A program made the translations under genes and the position numbers. From contig NZ_BCNS01000105.1 in assembly GCF_001528745.1 (NCBI RefSeq), positions 1 through 60,762 of the forward strand: a DNA stretch of 60,762 nucleotides, read 5' to 3'. The DNA is from Marinobacterium profundum (lineage in GTDB: Bacteria; Pseudomonadota; Gammaproteobacteria; Pseudomonadales; Balneatricaceae). The notes beneath the pieces are model-generated. The model was not told the origin of the DNA, did not search any database, and saw only the letters and a list, made by a program, of their open reading frames with translations. Each line of letters begins with the position of its first letter. The stretch's first letter is position 1. This document shows positions 10,397-19,566 of this stretch, in pieces.

Positions 10397-11682
10397 GATG
10401 CCTTTTTCTTAGCGGTCATAGTTTTCAGTTTCAGGACGGCCAGGGTGCCGATGACACCCATAGCCGCAATGTAGCCAAAGTACAGCTGGTAGACGGTGAC
10501 GCCCTCATAGCGGGCGGCGATAAAGCCATTGATCTGTGGCAGGAAAATATCCGGGGTGTAGGCAATCAGGGAGACGATGCCGATGGCCAGGCCGGTGACG
10601 TGCAGAGGGATATTGCAGCCATCCAGAATGGACCAGTACAGGCCGCGGATGGCGTAGGTCAGTACGCCAATGAGCAGTACGATCGCCAGCAGGAGGTAGA
10701 TGCTACCCAGCTGCGGGAACAGGATCAGGAATACCAGCCCCAGCGAGGCACCCAGCAGGGCGATGGCCAGAATGTTTTCCTTGCCGTAGCGGTCGCCGAG
10801 GATGCCGGCGCCAATGCCGCCGATCGGTCGCATCCAGAGTTTGGCCACGGTGATGAAGCCGGCGGTGACGGCGGTTATTTCGTAGCCGTCCTGCATAAAG
10901 GCGGAGAAGGAATAGGTCGCCCAGAACAGCTGGTAGCCGCAGAATATAACGATGGCCACCATCCAGAGTTCAGGAATGGAGGCAAGGAATTTGAGATCGC
11001 GCAACAGATTGCCACGGCCTTCACTGCTGACCTTTTCCTCGGCAGCAGTGCCTCCGCGGATAAACAGGAACGTCATCAGGCCGATGCCGATACAGGTGAA
11101 GGAGTACATGTAAATCACCTGCTTCAGTGCCAGCGTATTACTCAGGTTATTGGTTTCTATGGCATAGGCAAAGATGCTGATGGCGATGGTGGCCAATACG
11201 GCTTCAACCAGTCCGCGGCCACCGTCGAGGATGCCGAAAAATCGCCCCTGCTCATCTTTCTGCGCCAGCATCTTTACGCCCTTGAGCATGGATGCCCAGA
11301 AGGTCAGGCCGGCGGCTATACCCCAGGCCATGAAGATGTAAACCAGTACGTCTTTTGAGGGAATGGTGGCAAACCAGAGTCCCAGTGCGCCTGTGCCTAT
11401 CATGGAAACAGTGACCAGCAGGCGTGGCGAGATTCTGTCCGCCAGCCAGCCGCTTGGCAGGTAGCAGATGAAGTACATGACACCGAGCATGGAGTAATAG
11501 TTACCCAGCTCCGAAGGCGTGATCTGGAAGGCTTCGAGAATGGATGTTTCGAAGTTTTGTCGCAGGTAGAGCAACGGATAAATGGCACCGGCTGCCAGCA
11601 GCAGCAGGCTGAACTGAAAATAGCGTTTGAGATCTATTTTCGTCCCGGCAGACGCGGGGGACTGGGTGAGAGTATTGGCCAT
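10393..11682 (-). CDS. MFS transporter
   Basis: A 429-residue major facilitator with about 12 membrane segments, resembling the YihN/organic-acid and sugar-acid branch. The cytoplasmic loop motif GWLADRISPR lies between the second and third helices. The start is set at MANTLTQ (11682), preceded by AGGA, instead of an upstream Met. Its stop overlaps the enolase-family start, so it is coupled to a cytosolic enzyme and likely imports that enzyme's substrate. Confidence 0.85.
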   Translation of the reverse strand: MANTLTQSPASAGTKIDLKRYFQFSLLLLAAGAIYPLLYLRQNFETSILEAFQITPSELGNYYSMLGVMYFICYLPSGWLADRISPRLLVTVSMIGTGALGLWFATIPSKDVLVYIFMAWGIAAGLTFWASMLKGVKMLAQKDEQGRFFGILDGGRGLVEAVLATIAISIFAYAIETNNLSNTLALKQVIYMYSFTCIGIGLMTFLFIRGGTAAEEKVSSEGRGNLLRDLKFLASIPELWMVAIVIFCGYQLFWATYSFSAFMQDGYEITAVTAGFITVAKLWMRPIGGIGAGILGDRYGKENILAIALLGASLGLVFLILFPQLGSIYLLLAIVLLIGVLTYAIRGLYWSILDGCNIPLHVTGLAIGIVSLIAYTPDIFLPQINGFIAARYEGVTVYQLYFGYIAAMGVIGTLAVLKLKTMTAKKKAS

Positions 11683-11929
11683 GTAATTGTTATTCCTGTG
11701 ACACATTGTTTGTTGTTGTTGGTATCACGCCGGCGCAAATATGGCCGTGAATGGCGCATTGCGTCAGACTTGCGGGCATTGATCCGGCGGGCTAATGGAT
11801 GGCGCAGGTGTTCGCCACCATTGGCAGCAGGCCAAAGGCTGAGCCACAAACCTCGGCAGCTGTGCGCACAGATGACGGTGTTGCAGCGCTGATAGACAAC
11901 CCGGCAGGAACGCCGGGCTGTCCTTCGGG

Positions 11930-13354
11930 TTAGTAGTTGAGTACGACCAGGCGGGTCTGGATAAATTCCAGCATGCCGTGTTTGCCATCGTCACCGCCAA
12001 GGCCAGAACGCTTCCAGCCGGCGTGGTAGCCTTGGTACGGATCGGCCGGCGTACGGTTGATATAGATCTCGCCGGCTTCGATGTTGTTGGCAACCTTCAT
12101 CGCCGTGCGGTAGTTCTCGGTGTAGATCACGGAGGCCAGTCCGAACTGGTGGTCATTGGCCAGCGCCAGCGCCTCATCGGCATCGCGGTACTTGAGTACC
12201 GGCAGCACAGGCCCAAAGATCTCTTCCTGGACGATCTCCATATCCTGGCGGCAGTGGGTCAGCAGTGTCGGTGGATAGAAGTGTCCAGGGCCTTCCGGGA
12301 TATAGCCACCCACTTCCAGCTTGGCGCCGTCATCGATCGCACGCTCCACCATCTGGTGAATATTCAGGCGTGCATTTTCATTGATCAGCGGCCCCATAAA
12401 ACTTGGATTCAGGGCGCGGTCACCGAATTGACGCTCGGCCAGGTTGGCGCGCAGCAGCTCAACAAACTGCTCATACACCGCCTCATGCACATAGACGCGT
12501 TCAATTGCGGTGCAGAGCTGGCCACAGTTGGTGGTCTTGGACGCGACTATTTCACGGGCGGCCTTTTCAAGGTCGGCATCGGCTTCGACAATGGCGGGGG
12601 ATTTCCCTCCCAGTTCCAGCGACGACTTGGCGATATTGACCTGGGAGTATTCCAGCACCTTGCGGCCGGCGCCCACACTGCCGGTGAGGGTGATCATGCC
12701 GACTTTCGGGTGGGTGCAAACGGTCTCTGCTGTGGCGTGGTCCATGGTCAGGATGTTCACTACGCCGGCCGGCATGCCGGAGTCCTGTACCGCTTTGGCG
12801 ATTTCAAATGCAGAGCAGGGCGTGTTGTTGCTCGGGCGTACCACCACGGCGTTACCGGTGATCAGGGCCGGCGCGATCTTGCGCAGCAGCGTGTACACCG
12901 GGTAGTTGAACGGAATCAGGCAGGCCACGACACCGATCGGCTCGCGCTGCAGCAGCAGGCTTTCGCAGGGGGTGTCGCTGGGGATGATTTCACCTTCGAT
13001 ACGGCGTGCCCATTCGGCGTGGTAGCGCGTGATTTCGGCGGCGTACACCGCTTCATTGGTGGCGTCCTCCAGGCTTTTTCCTGACTCATCTGCCAGAGCG
13101 CGGCCAATGGCGTCCTTTCGTGCCACCAAAGCATCGGCGAGTTTGTGCATGTAACCGGCCCGTTCGATGCTGGTCAGCTGGCGCCAGCCTTTCTGGGCGG
13201 CAGCGGCAATGGCAACGGCATCAATGGCCTCGTCAGCGGTGGCGGCCTGAACCTGCCCGACAACAGTGTTATCTACCGGGTTATAGACCGAAATCATCGC
13301 GCCTTTGTTGGAGCTTACAAACTGGTTGTTAACGAAGTTCTTGTCGATACGCAT
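11930..13354 (-). CDS. Aldehyde dehydrogenase (AldA/lactaldehyde dehydrogenase-like)
   Basis: A 474-residue NAD(P)-dependent aldehyde dehydrogenase close to AldA-type lactaldehyde/glycolaldehyde dehydrogenases. The catalytic cysteine is C281 (in NCGQLC), the general base is E247 (LELGG), and the FGPVLPV motif is present. AAGGAAG precedes the ATG at good spacing. It is the first gene of the leftward run and is divergent from the IclR regulator. About 250 bp separates it from the MFS gene and includes a short CCCGGC/GCCGGG hairpin near 11900-11918. Confidence 0.9.
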   Translation of the reverse strand: MRIDKNFVNNQFVSSNKGAMISVYNPVDNTVVGQVQAATADEAIDAVAIAAAAQKGWRQLTSIERAGYMHKLADALVARKDAIGRALADESGKSLEDATNEAVYAAEITRYHAEWARRIEGEIIPSDTPCESLLLQREPIGVVACLIPFNYPVYTLLRKIAPALITGNAVVVRPSNNTPCSAFEIAKAVQDSGMPAGVVNILTMDHATAETVCTHPKVGMITLTGSVGAGRKVLEYSQVNIAKSSLELGGKSPAIVEADADLEKAAREIVASKTTNCGQLCTAIERVYVHEAVYEQFVELLRANLAERQFGDRALNPSFMGPLINENARLNIHQMVERAIDDGAKLEVGGYIPEGPGHFYPPTLLTHCRQDMEIVQEEIFGPVLPVLKYRDADEALALANDHQFGLASVIYTENYRTAMKVANNIEAGEIYINRTPADPYQGYHAGWKRSGLGGDDGKHGMLEFIQTRLVVLNY

Positions 13355-13740
13355 GACAGCTTCCTTGGTGTTGTTGAGCGCATCCTAGGGTCTGCCAATA
13401 AGCCTGTCAAATAAATTCCACAGGAAAAATATTATTTCCATATATGGAAATAATAGGGTAATTTCCTCTGAAGCTTTATGTTTCAAGGCCTTGTCCGGCA
13501 GTTCTGTCTGGAAGCCGGCCGCAGCGTTTGAACCGGGCCTTCGTTATCAGGTAGTGTTCACGCAGGCTTGAATAAAGCGCGCGCAGGGGATTGATGGCAC
13601 TGGCTGCCCGATTGCGGGCAAATGAAAATTTTTCAGCGACGCGGGCACGCCTGGCTGTCAGATGGCACTCGGCGAGCGCCAGGCAGCAATAACGGCCATA
13701 TTCGGCCGTTTTATTCTATATATGAAAATCAGGGGTGGAG
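13355..13740. promoter_or_regulatory. Divergent promoter region with 24-bp perfect palindrome (IclR operator candidate)
   Basis: This 386-bp intergenic region has no gene. At 13431-13454 is a perfect 24-bp palindrome with half-site ATTATTTCCATA followed by its exact reverse complement. A degenerate relative (TTCTATATATGAAAAT) lies at about 13713-13728, just upstream of the iclR-type gene. Two related sites, one near each divergent gene, fit an autoregulated IclR operator pair. A second inverted repeat (ACGGCC...GGCCGT) occurs at about 13691-13710. Confidence 0.7.
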
Positions 13741-14505
13741 ATGGTACCGATTAAAGAAAAATCCAAGGCTCCGGCGATCGACAGCAGTGTGCTGATCCTG
13801 GACCTGCTGGCGTCTTCGGCCTATCCCCTGGCGTTGTCCGAGATCTGCGAGCAGACCGGTATTGCTGCCGCCAGCGGACATCGCATTATCAATGCACTGC
13901 TGGATCACCAGCTGGTGGCGCTGGACCCGAGCCGCAAGAAATCCTACTGCATCGGCTCGCGCATATTTCAGATCGCCTCCACCATCTACAACAAGCAAAG
14001 CATTATTCCGTTCTTCTATCCCATTGCCGAGATTCTCAAGAACGAAATTCACAAGTCGATCTTTCTCTGCGTACCGGTGGGCAACAAGGTTGTGGTGGTT
14101 TCCAAGGTGGAATCCTCGCTGAACAATGCGTTCAATATTCATATCGGCCAGACCATGCCGTTGCACCAGGCGGCGGCCGGAAAGGCCATTCTGTCCATGC
14201 GTTCGGATGACTTTCAGCGCAGCTATTTTAAGGGGGAGGAGAGAACCAACCCGGCTATCGAACAAAGTCTGCCGCAGATAGGCGATGACCTTTCCCGCGC
14301 CAAGCGTCTGGGCTATGCGGTGACCCACGGCGAGATCGACAGCCAGGTCAGCTGCATTGCAGCCCCCATCCTGAACCTGAGAAACGAGCCGGTTGCGGCG
14401 ATTAGTGCTGCCATTAATGGCGAACTTTTGAATGCGCAGGATGCGCGAACCTATTCGAAGAACCTGGTGCAGGCCGCGCGCCAGCTATCGTCCCGCATCG
14501 TCTGA
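13741..14505 (+). CDS. IclR-family transcriptional regulator
   Basis: A 254-residue IclR regulator with an N-terminal winged helix (about residues 12-70) and a C-terminal GAF-like effector domain. The ATG at 13741 with AGGGG five bases upstream is preferred over a GTG two codons earlier. It is divergent from the aldehyde dehydrogenase gene, and the intervening DNA holds a strong palindrome. It probably controls the aldehyde dehydrogenase-MFS-enolase-GMC run. It converges with dddD. Confidence 0.88.
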   Translation: MVPIKEKSKAPAIDSSVLILDLLASSAYPLALSEICEQTGIAAASGHRIINALLDHQLVALDPSRKKSYCIGSRIFQIASTIYNKQSIIPFFYPIAEILKNEIHKSIFLCVPVGNKVVVVSKVESSLNNAFNIHIGQTMPLHQAAAGKAILSMRSDDFQRSYFKGEERTNPAIEQSLPQIGDDLSRAKRLGYAVTHGEIDSQVSCIAAPILNLRNEPVAAISAAINGELLNAQDARTYSKNLVQAARQLSSRIV

Positions 14506-14647
14506 TTGCTTCGGGTCTTGCTTGATGGCTTGTGCGACGGCCTGGGGGGCAGGTTGAACCGCAGCCTGCAGGGCTGGCAACCTGATGGCAAGGCTTGGAA
14601 GGGCGCAGGCGAGCGGGAGCCCGCCTGCGGTTGCTGGGTTGGGTGCT

Positions 14648-17161
14648 TTAGCTTGGCAGGTACTCACTGGCCCAGCCGAGGCTGGCAATGTTGCGCTCAA
14701 GCATCGACTCGATTTCGTCTGCGCTGTAGCCGGCAGCGGCCAGCACTTCCCGAGTGGAATGACCCCAGCGCTCCGGCAGGCTGGCGGCCTTGATGCTGGC
14801 CTCGCTTGGGCGGATCGCCAGGTGGTCGATCTGGGTCAGGCAGTGGCCACTGGGATGATCGCGGTGGATCGAGAAGGCGAAGCTGCCCTTATCGATGCCC
14901 ACGCTACCATCACCGTCACGGCTGTACTGCTCGCGCAGGGACTCAATGGACTGCGGAACCGCGGCGGCGATGTCGGCCGTCTGCAGCATGTCTGCCCAGT
15001 AGGCGGCAGGTGCGGCTTGCAGCGCCGTCTTCAGAAATTCGCCGATGTTCGTTGCATTGCCTATGCCGGTCAGGCCTTCAATCTGTTCCAGTCGTGCCAG
15101 CTCAGAGTCCTTCGAGTCGAGGTAGATCCAGCCATCGGCGGCCTGGTAGAAGTGCGACAGGGCATTATGGCCCAGTACTTCGCGGCCTGAGGGCTCGTTG
15201 AAGGGTGCACGCCCCTCGTAGTCAAAGGCAAACGACAGCTGCGCCAGGTTAGTGATGGCCGACAGCGAGGTGCGTGAGCGGGTCGGCTGGCCGGTTCTGA
15301 GCTTGTGGTAAATCGATACTGCCATGCCCAGGCCCGCGGCGAAGCCGCAGTTGACGTCCAGGGTGCCGAGGTGGGCGTGCTCTTCCGGCGTCTGGGGGCC
15401 ACCGAAACGGCTCATGATGCCGCTGTGGGCCTGGATGATGTCATCGTAGCCAATGTAATTGCTCTTGGGTCCGGGCAGCGGGCCGCCGAGGCAGTCCAGA
15501 CGGCAGAAGAGTACGCCGGGGTTCACCGCCTGCAGGCTGTCGTTGTCCAGCCCCAGGGCCTTGAGCTGACGTTCCGGCGCATTGATGACCACCATGTCGA
15601 CCGAGCGCACCAGGCGGTTGAACACCTCGCGGCCTTCGTCACTCATGATATCGACCAGCGCACTTTGCTTGCCCATGCCGGTCTGGAAGGTGAACAGAGT
15701 GCCGATCAGCGGGTCGTACAGCGGCTTGACCGGATCAAGCTTGATCACCTCGGCGCCAAATCGGGCCAGGAAGGCGGTGGAGTGGGGACCGGCGATGACG
15801 TTGGTCAGGTCGAGCACACGAAAGCCCTCGAGCCAGCCGGTATTGGTGGCGGGCGCGATGGCGCTGCCGACCGGGCGGGTCAGGGTTTCTGCGCTCGCCA
15901 CTGCATGCAGCTCGGCCAGGGCCTGCTCGAAGCTGACATTTCTGCGTGGACGCGGCTTGACCATCTGCGCTGCGTTTTCTTCCAGCCAGGCGAAGGGTCC
16001 TGGCTGCTTCATCAGGCCGTATTCGGGATCCATGACCTCAACAATCAGGCCGGCGGCGTTGGTGTGTTCATGGTTGACCCACTCTTGAGTCGTGCGGTGG
16101 GGTGCACCGGGAATCTGGCCTTCGCCGAAGATCTGTCCCCATTCCTCGGAGGTTTTGGTCAGGAAGGCCTGCTTCATTTTGGCGGAGATTATATTGGCCC
16201 ATTTCTTGGGCAGCGGGTAGACGCCGATGGAGGTCTCGCCGTCCCACTGGCTGATCGGGGCATGCAGATCCTGCACTTCGGGCAAGCCTTCGGCGACCAG
16301 TTCGTCATAGATGCCCAATACTGTCAGGGCGCGCTTGGCATGGTTGCGGTGCGACGGGCAGACGCAATAGAACATGCGGCCGTCCGCGCACAGGTAGGTG
16401 CGGTAGAAGGGATCCAGGTATTCCTGCAGATCGTCGTAGCTCAGATCCATGGCAATGTTGTTGGCCTTGCGGTACTCGATTTCCAGCTCGCGCATGGTCT
16501 TGTAGCGCTCGGGCAGGCCTTCGATCACGTAGGAGTTGTACGACAGCCCCTCCATCAGGGCGGAAATGACCGGCACTTCGATGGCATCGCCGCGGCCGCT
16601 GCGCTCGCGAGCCTGCAGCGCCAGGACAACGGACGCCGCCGCCAGAGTGGTGGCATAGGCAGAGCCCAAAGGCAGCGGCGAGAAGCTTGGATTCAGGCCC
16701 AGCAGTACGCGGTTAAAACCCATGTCGGTGAAGGCGCCGGCGGTGGCGGCAACCACTGTCTCGCTGGCTTTCCACTCGCGGCGCAATGTATCGTTGCTGG
16801 CAAAACCGGGTACCGAAAGGGTGATCAGTTCCGGTCGTGCTTCGCGCAGCTGGGCAAAGTCGACCCCCAGGCGCTGCATGACGCCGGGCCTGAAGCTCTC
16901 GATGACAATATCAGCCTGTGCAATCAGCGCCAGTGCCTGTTCCAGCCCGCTGCCGGTTTTCAAATCCAGCTGCAGGCAGCTCTTGTTGCGGTTCAGCACG
17001 GCATTGGCCGGATGATCCCACTGAGGCCCGCCGGGAGGGTCTATATGCACAACAGTGGCGCCCAGATCTCCCAGTGTCATGGCAACCGCGGGGCCTGCAA
17101 TCTGCTGGCCGAAGTCAATGACACGAACACCCGCCAGTGGCAGTTGATTATTATTGTGCAT
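14648..17161 (-). CDS. dddD: DMSP CoA-transferase/lyase DddD
   Basis: An 837-residue fusion of two class III CoA-transferase (CaiB/BaiF) domains, about 1-410 and 440-837, which is the length and architecture of DddD. DddD attaches CoA to dimethylsulfoniopropionate and releases dimethyl sulfide plus 3-hydroxypropionyl-CoA in the cytosol. The Asp in HLGTLDVNCG is residue 602, the position I recall as the catalytic Asp of Marinomonas DddD. The neighbours dddT, dddB, dddC and dddR confirm the assignment. AAGGATG precedes the ATG. Transcription is divergent from dddT across 580 bp. Confidence 0.95.
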   Translation of the reverse strand: MHNNNQLPLAGVRVIDFGQQIAGPAVAMTLGDLGATVVHIDPPGGPQWDHPANAVLNRNKSCLQLDLKTGSGLEQALALIAQADIVIESFRPGVMQRLGVDFAQLREARPELITLSVPGFASNDTLRREWKASETVVAATAGAFTDMGFNRVLLGLNPSFSPLPLGSAYATTLAAASVVLALQARERSGRGDAIEVPVISALMEGLSYNSYVIEGLPERYKTMRELEIEYRKANNIAMDLSYDDLQEYLDPFYRTYLCADGRMFYCVCPSHRNHAKRALTVLGIYDELVAEGLPEVQDLHAPISQWDGETSIGVYPLPKKWANIISAKMKQAFLTKTSEEWGQIFGEGQIPGAPHRTTQEWVNHEHTNAAGLIVEVMDPEYGLMKQPGPFAWLEENAAQMVKPRPRRNVSFEQALAELHAVASAETLTRPVGSAIAPATNTGWLEGFRVLDLTNVIAGPHSTAFLARFGAEVIKLDPVKPLYDPLIGTLFTFQTGMGKQSALVDIMSDEGREVFNRLVRSVDMVVINAPERQLKALGLDNDSLQAVNPGVLFCRLDCLGGPLPGPKSNYIGYDDIIQAHSGIMSRFGGPQTPEEHAHLGTLDVNCGFAAGLGMAVSIYHKLRTGQPTRSRTSLSAITNLAQLSFAFDYEGRAPFNEPSGREVLGHNALSHFYQAADGWIYLDSKDSELARLEQIEGLTGIGNATNIGEFLKTALQAAPAAYWADMLQTADIAAAVPQSIESLREQYSRDGDGSVGIDKGSFAFSIHRDHPSGHCLTQIDHLAIRPSEASIKAASLPERWGHSTREVLAAAGYSADEIESMLERNIASLGWASEYLPS

Positions 17162-17741
17162 GTCTATTCATCCTTAGCGAGAGGAAATTACCTGGCTTTT
17201 TTCTGGGCCGGTATTCGGGTTTAAGTAAATTTGTTTTTAATATTCTAAAAGAGTCTGGCTGGAAATCAGTCAGGCGGAATATTTAGATTAAATGAATGCT
17301 GCCTTGCTACGGTTCGAATACTAAAAATCTGCAGTCCCGTTCACCAGCAATAAAAAATGACCCTGAGGCCTCGTTTTTTTTATAAGTGTTTGTGAACGCT
17401 CATTCCGGAACTTGTCGTGCAGAATGTCCGCCATCGTTATGCAGGTTTTCTACGTATATGGGCGTTTCGGGCAGATTGCTTTGCCAAGCCTGCCATAAAT
17501 TTTTTGTGGTCTCAGGGTGTTTTTATATTGCTTTTAAAAATTGCTCCGAATCCTGACAATGGCCCTCGTGTCGGTGATGGCAGCTCACTATGGGTATTTA
17601 ATCTGTTTCAGTTAATGCTTTTCGAAAAGGTTTCGGGTAGTAAAAAATGTAACTATTTTTATGCATAAGATGAGTTGCCGTATTAATCAAACCTGATTCG
17701 ATAATTTAAAATCGAATTAAATAATAAAGAAGACCTTCACC
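17162..17741. promoter_or_regulatory. Divergent dddD/dddT control region
   Basis: This 580-bp AT-rich gap holds no convincing protein gene; an 83-codon frame at 17417-17668 lacks family character. A 22-bp dyad lies at 17696-17717, with arms ATTCGAT and ATCGAAT around an AATTTAAA spacer, about 25 bp before the dddT leader frame. It fits the size of a LysR-type (DddR) or other regulator site, but no binding evidence exists. Confidence 0.5.
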
Positions 17742-17849
17742 ATGAATAATAAATACAACAACGACATGCCGGTGGTGCATGGCGCGGTTAACAACGGCCA
17801 GGTTTCCGACTTCGCGGTCTCTCGCCGCTTGCCCAGGGGTGTCTTATGA
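17742..17849 (+). CDS. 35-residue leader ORF coupled to dddT
   Basis: A short frame beginning MNNKYNNDMPVVHGAV and ending RLPRGVL reads directly into dddT: its TGA overlaps the dddT ATG as ATGA. A purine-rich AAAGAAG lies about 9-15 bases upstream. It has no signal peptide and resembles no family I know. It is either a translated leader that couples ribosomes into dddT, or a coincidental open frame; the precise overlap favours the first. Confidence 0.5.
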   Translation: MNNKYNNDMPVVHGAVNNGQVSDFAVSRRLPRGVL

Positions 17850-19465
17850 GCAGCGTAGATTCTGCAATCCCGCATAGCAGAGCGCCGGCGGCGGGTCATC
17901 CGGTCATGGTGGTGGGCGCCGCCGTACTGGTGCTGGCCTTTGTCCTGTTTACGGTCATGAATGCCGAATACGCGGCCACTTTGTTCAACGGCGCCAAAAG
18001 CTTTATCGCCTCGGATCTGGCCTGGTACTACATCGGCGTCGTGAGTTTCTGCCTGTTTCTATCCGTCTGGCTGATTTTCAGCCGTTACGGTGATATCCGC
18101 CTGGGCAAGGACAGCGATAGGCCGGAGTTCAGCAACTTTTCCTGGTTTTCCATGCTATTCGGCGCAGGTATTGGTATTGGTATCCTGTTCTGGAGTATTG
18201 CCGAACCTATCTATCATCTGCAGGGCACGCCCTTTATCACCGAGGCGCAGCAGGGCACGGTCGCAGGCGCCCAGGTGGCGATGCGTGTGTCCATCTTCCA
18301 CTGGGGCCTGCATGGCTGGGGACTCTTTGCCGTTACCGGGCTGGCGCTGGCCTACTTTGCCTACCGCAAGGGATTGCCGCTGTCGATTCGCTCCAGCCTT
18401 TATCCGATCTTTGGCGAAAAGATCTATGGCCCCGTTGGCCACGCAGCGGACCTGCTGGCGGTATTCGGCACAGTCTTTGGCATAGCGACATCCCTGGGCC
18501 TTGGCGCTCAGCAGATGAATGCAGGCCTGGCGCAGCTGCTGGATATTGAGGTATCGATCAGCAACCAGGTGATTCTGATTGCGGTGATTTCGGTGATCGC
18601 CACGGCTTCGGTGCTGTCGGGCATCAACAAGGGCATTCGCATACTAAGCGAGTGGAACATGCATCTGACGGTGCTGATTCTGGGCTGCTTTCTCGTCTTT
18701 GGGCCCACCGCCTATCTGCTGGGCGCCTTCGTCACCAACACCGGTGACTACCTGGTGCACGCCGTTGAACTCGGTTTCTGGGTGGATCCTGATCCCAAGG
18801 GGCAGTGGCAGGGCTGGTGGACCATTTTTTACTGGGGCTGGTGGATTGCCTGGGCACCCTTTTGCGGCATCTTCATTGCCCGTATATCCAGGGGGCGCAC
18901 GTTGCGCGAATTCGTACTGGGTGTGCTGGTTGCGCCCCCTGTGCTGGCAGCCTTCTGGATCACGGTGTTCGGCAATACCGCCATGTATATCGAGCTTTTC
19001 GGTGAGGGTGGTCTGGTGGCTGCGGTGAATGAAGATGTAACCAGTTCGCTGTTCAAAACCATGGAGCTGATGCACATGGGATCCCTGGTGACGCTGCTGA
19101 TGACCATTGTCTGTGTGGTGATGCTGGTGACTTACTTTGTGACCTCGGCGGACTCCGCCACCCTGGTGATCTGCACTTTGGTGTGCATGGGGAACGACAA
19201 CCCGCCGGCCCGGTACCGGGTGTTCTGGGGATTGGCAATAGGTGCAGTCGCGGCCGTGTTGCTGTTCGCAGGCGGGCTCCAGGCGCTGCAAACCGCCTCT
19301 ATAGTCGCGGCCTTGCCTTTCTCGGTGGTGCTGTTGCTGGCCATCTATGGTCTGCTCAAGTCACTGCGTGAAGAGAAAGCCGCGGCATCCATTGCCAGGC
19401 ACAGCGCGCTGCACCGCAGGGTAGAACTGCCTGGTAGTGAAGAGCCCGCGGCCGCTGTGCGCTGA
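17846..19465 (+). CDS. dddT: BCCT transporter DddT (DMSP uptake)
   Basis: A 539-residue BCCT carrier with 12 predicted membrane segments. The TM8 aromatic cage is complete (W332, W333, W336), as expected for a substrate with an onium group such as DMSP or glycine betaine, and the TM4 HWGLHGW motif is present. It opens the dddT-dddB-dddC operon divergent from dddD, which is the arrangement of the Marinomonas cluster. Its ATG lies inside the stop of a 35-codon leader frame. Import of DMSP is inferred from context. Confidence 0.92.
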   Translation: MSSVDSAIPHSRAPAAGHPVMVVGAAVLVLAFVLFTVMNAEYAATLFNGAKSFIASDLAWYYIGVVSFCLFLSVWLIFSRYGDIRLGKDSDRPEFSNFSWFSMLFGAGIGIGILFWSIAEPIYHLQGTPFITEAQQGTVAGAQVAMRVSIFHWGLHGWGLFAVTGLALAYFAYRKGLPLSIRSSLYPIFGEKIYGPVGHAADLLAVFGTVFGIATSLGLGAQQMNAGLAQLLDIEVSISNQVILIAVISVIATASVLSGINKGIRILSEWNMHLTVLILGCFLVFGPTAYLLGAFVTNTGDYLVHAVELGFWVDPDPKGQWQGWWTIFYWGWWIAWAPFCGIFIARISRGRTLREFVLGVLVAPPVLAAFWITVFGNTAMYIELFGEGGLVAAVNEDVTSSLFKTMELMHMGSLVTLLMTIVCVVMLVTYFVTSADSATLVICTLVCMGNDNPPARYRVFWGLAIGAVAAVLLFAGGLQALQTASIVAALPFSVVLLLAIYGLLKSLREEKAAASIARHSALHRRVELPGSEEPAAAVR

Positions 19466-19492
19466 GTACTAAAGCAGAATCCTTTTAACCCT

Positions 19493-19538
19493 TCGCAAGG
19501 CCACCAGAGTGCAGCGTTCGCGCTGTACGGCCTTGCGA
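19493..19538 (+). other. UUCG-capped RNA hairpin between dddT and dddB
   Basis: TCGCAAGGCC (19493-19502) pairs with GGCCTTGCGA (19529-19538). Inside it, GTGCAGCG and CGCTGTAC close on a TTCG loop, with a 6-base bulge on the 5' side. No T-run follows, so it is more likely an RNA processing or stability element between operon genes than a terminator. Confidence 0.6.
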
Positions 19539-19566
19539 CGCCCTGATCCTAGAATTTGGAGTCGCC

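Noticed and set aside
15305-17224. 639-codon frame on the plus strand opposite dddD
   Set aside because: It is the antisense shadow of a high-GC gene; its composition (Gly/Gln/Val rich, no family motifs) and full overlap with dddD argue against it.
17417-17668. 83-codon frame in the dddD/dddT intergenic region
   Set aside because: It has no binding site of note and no family resemblance, and it occupies a region expected to be regulatory.
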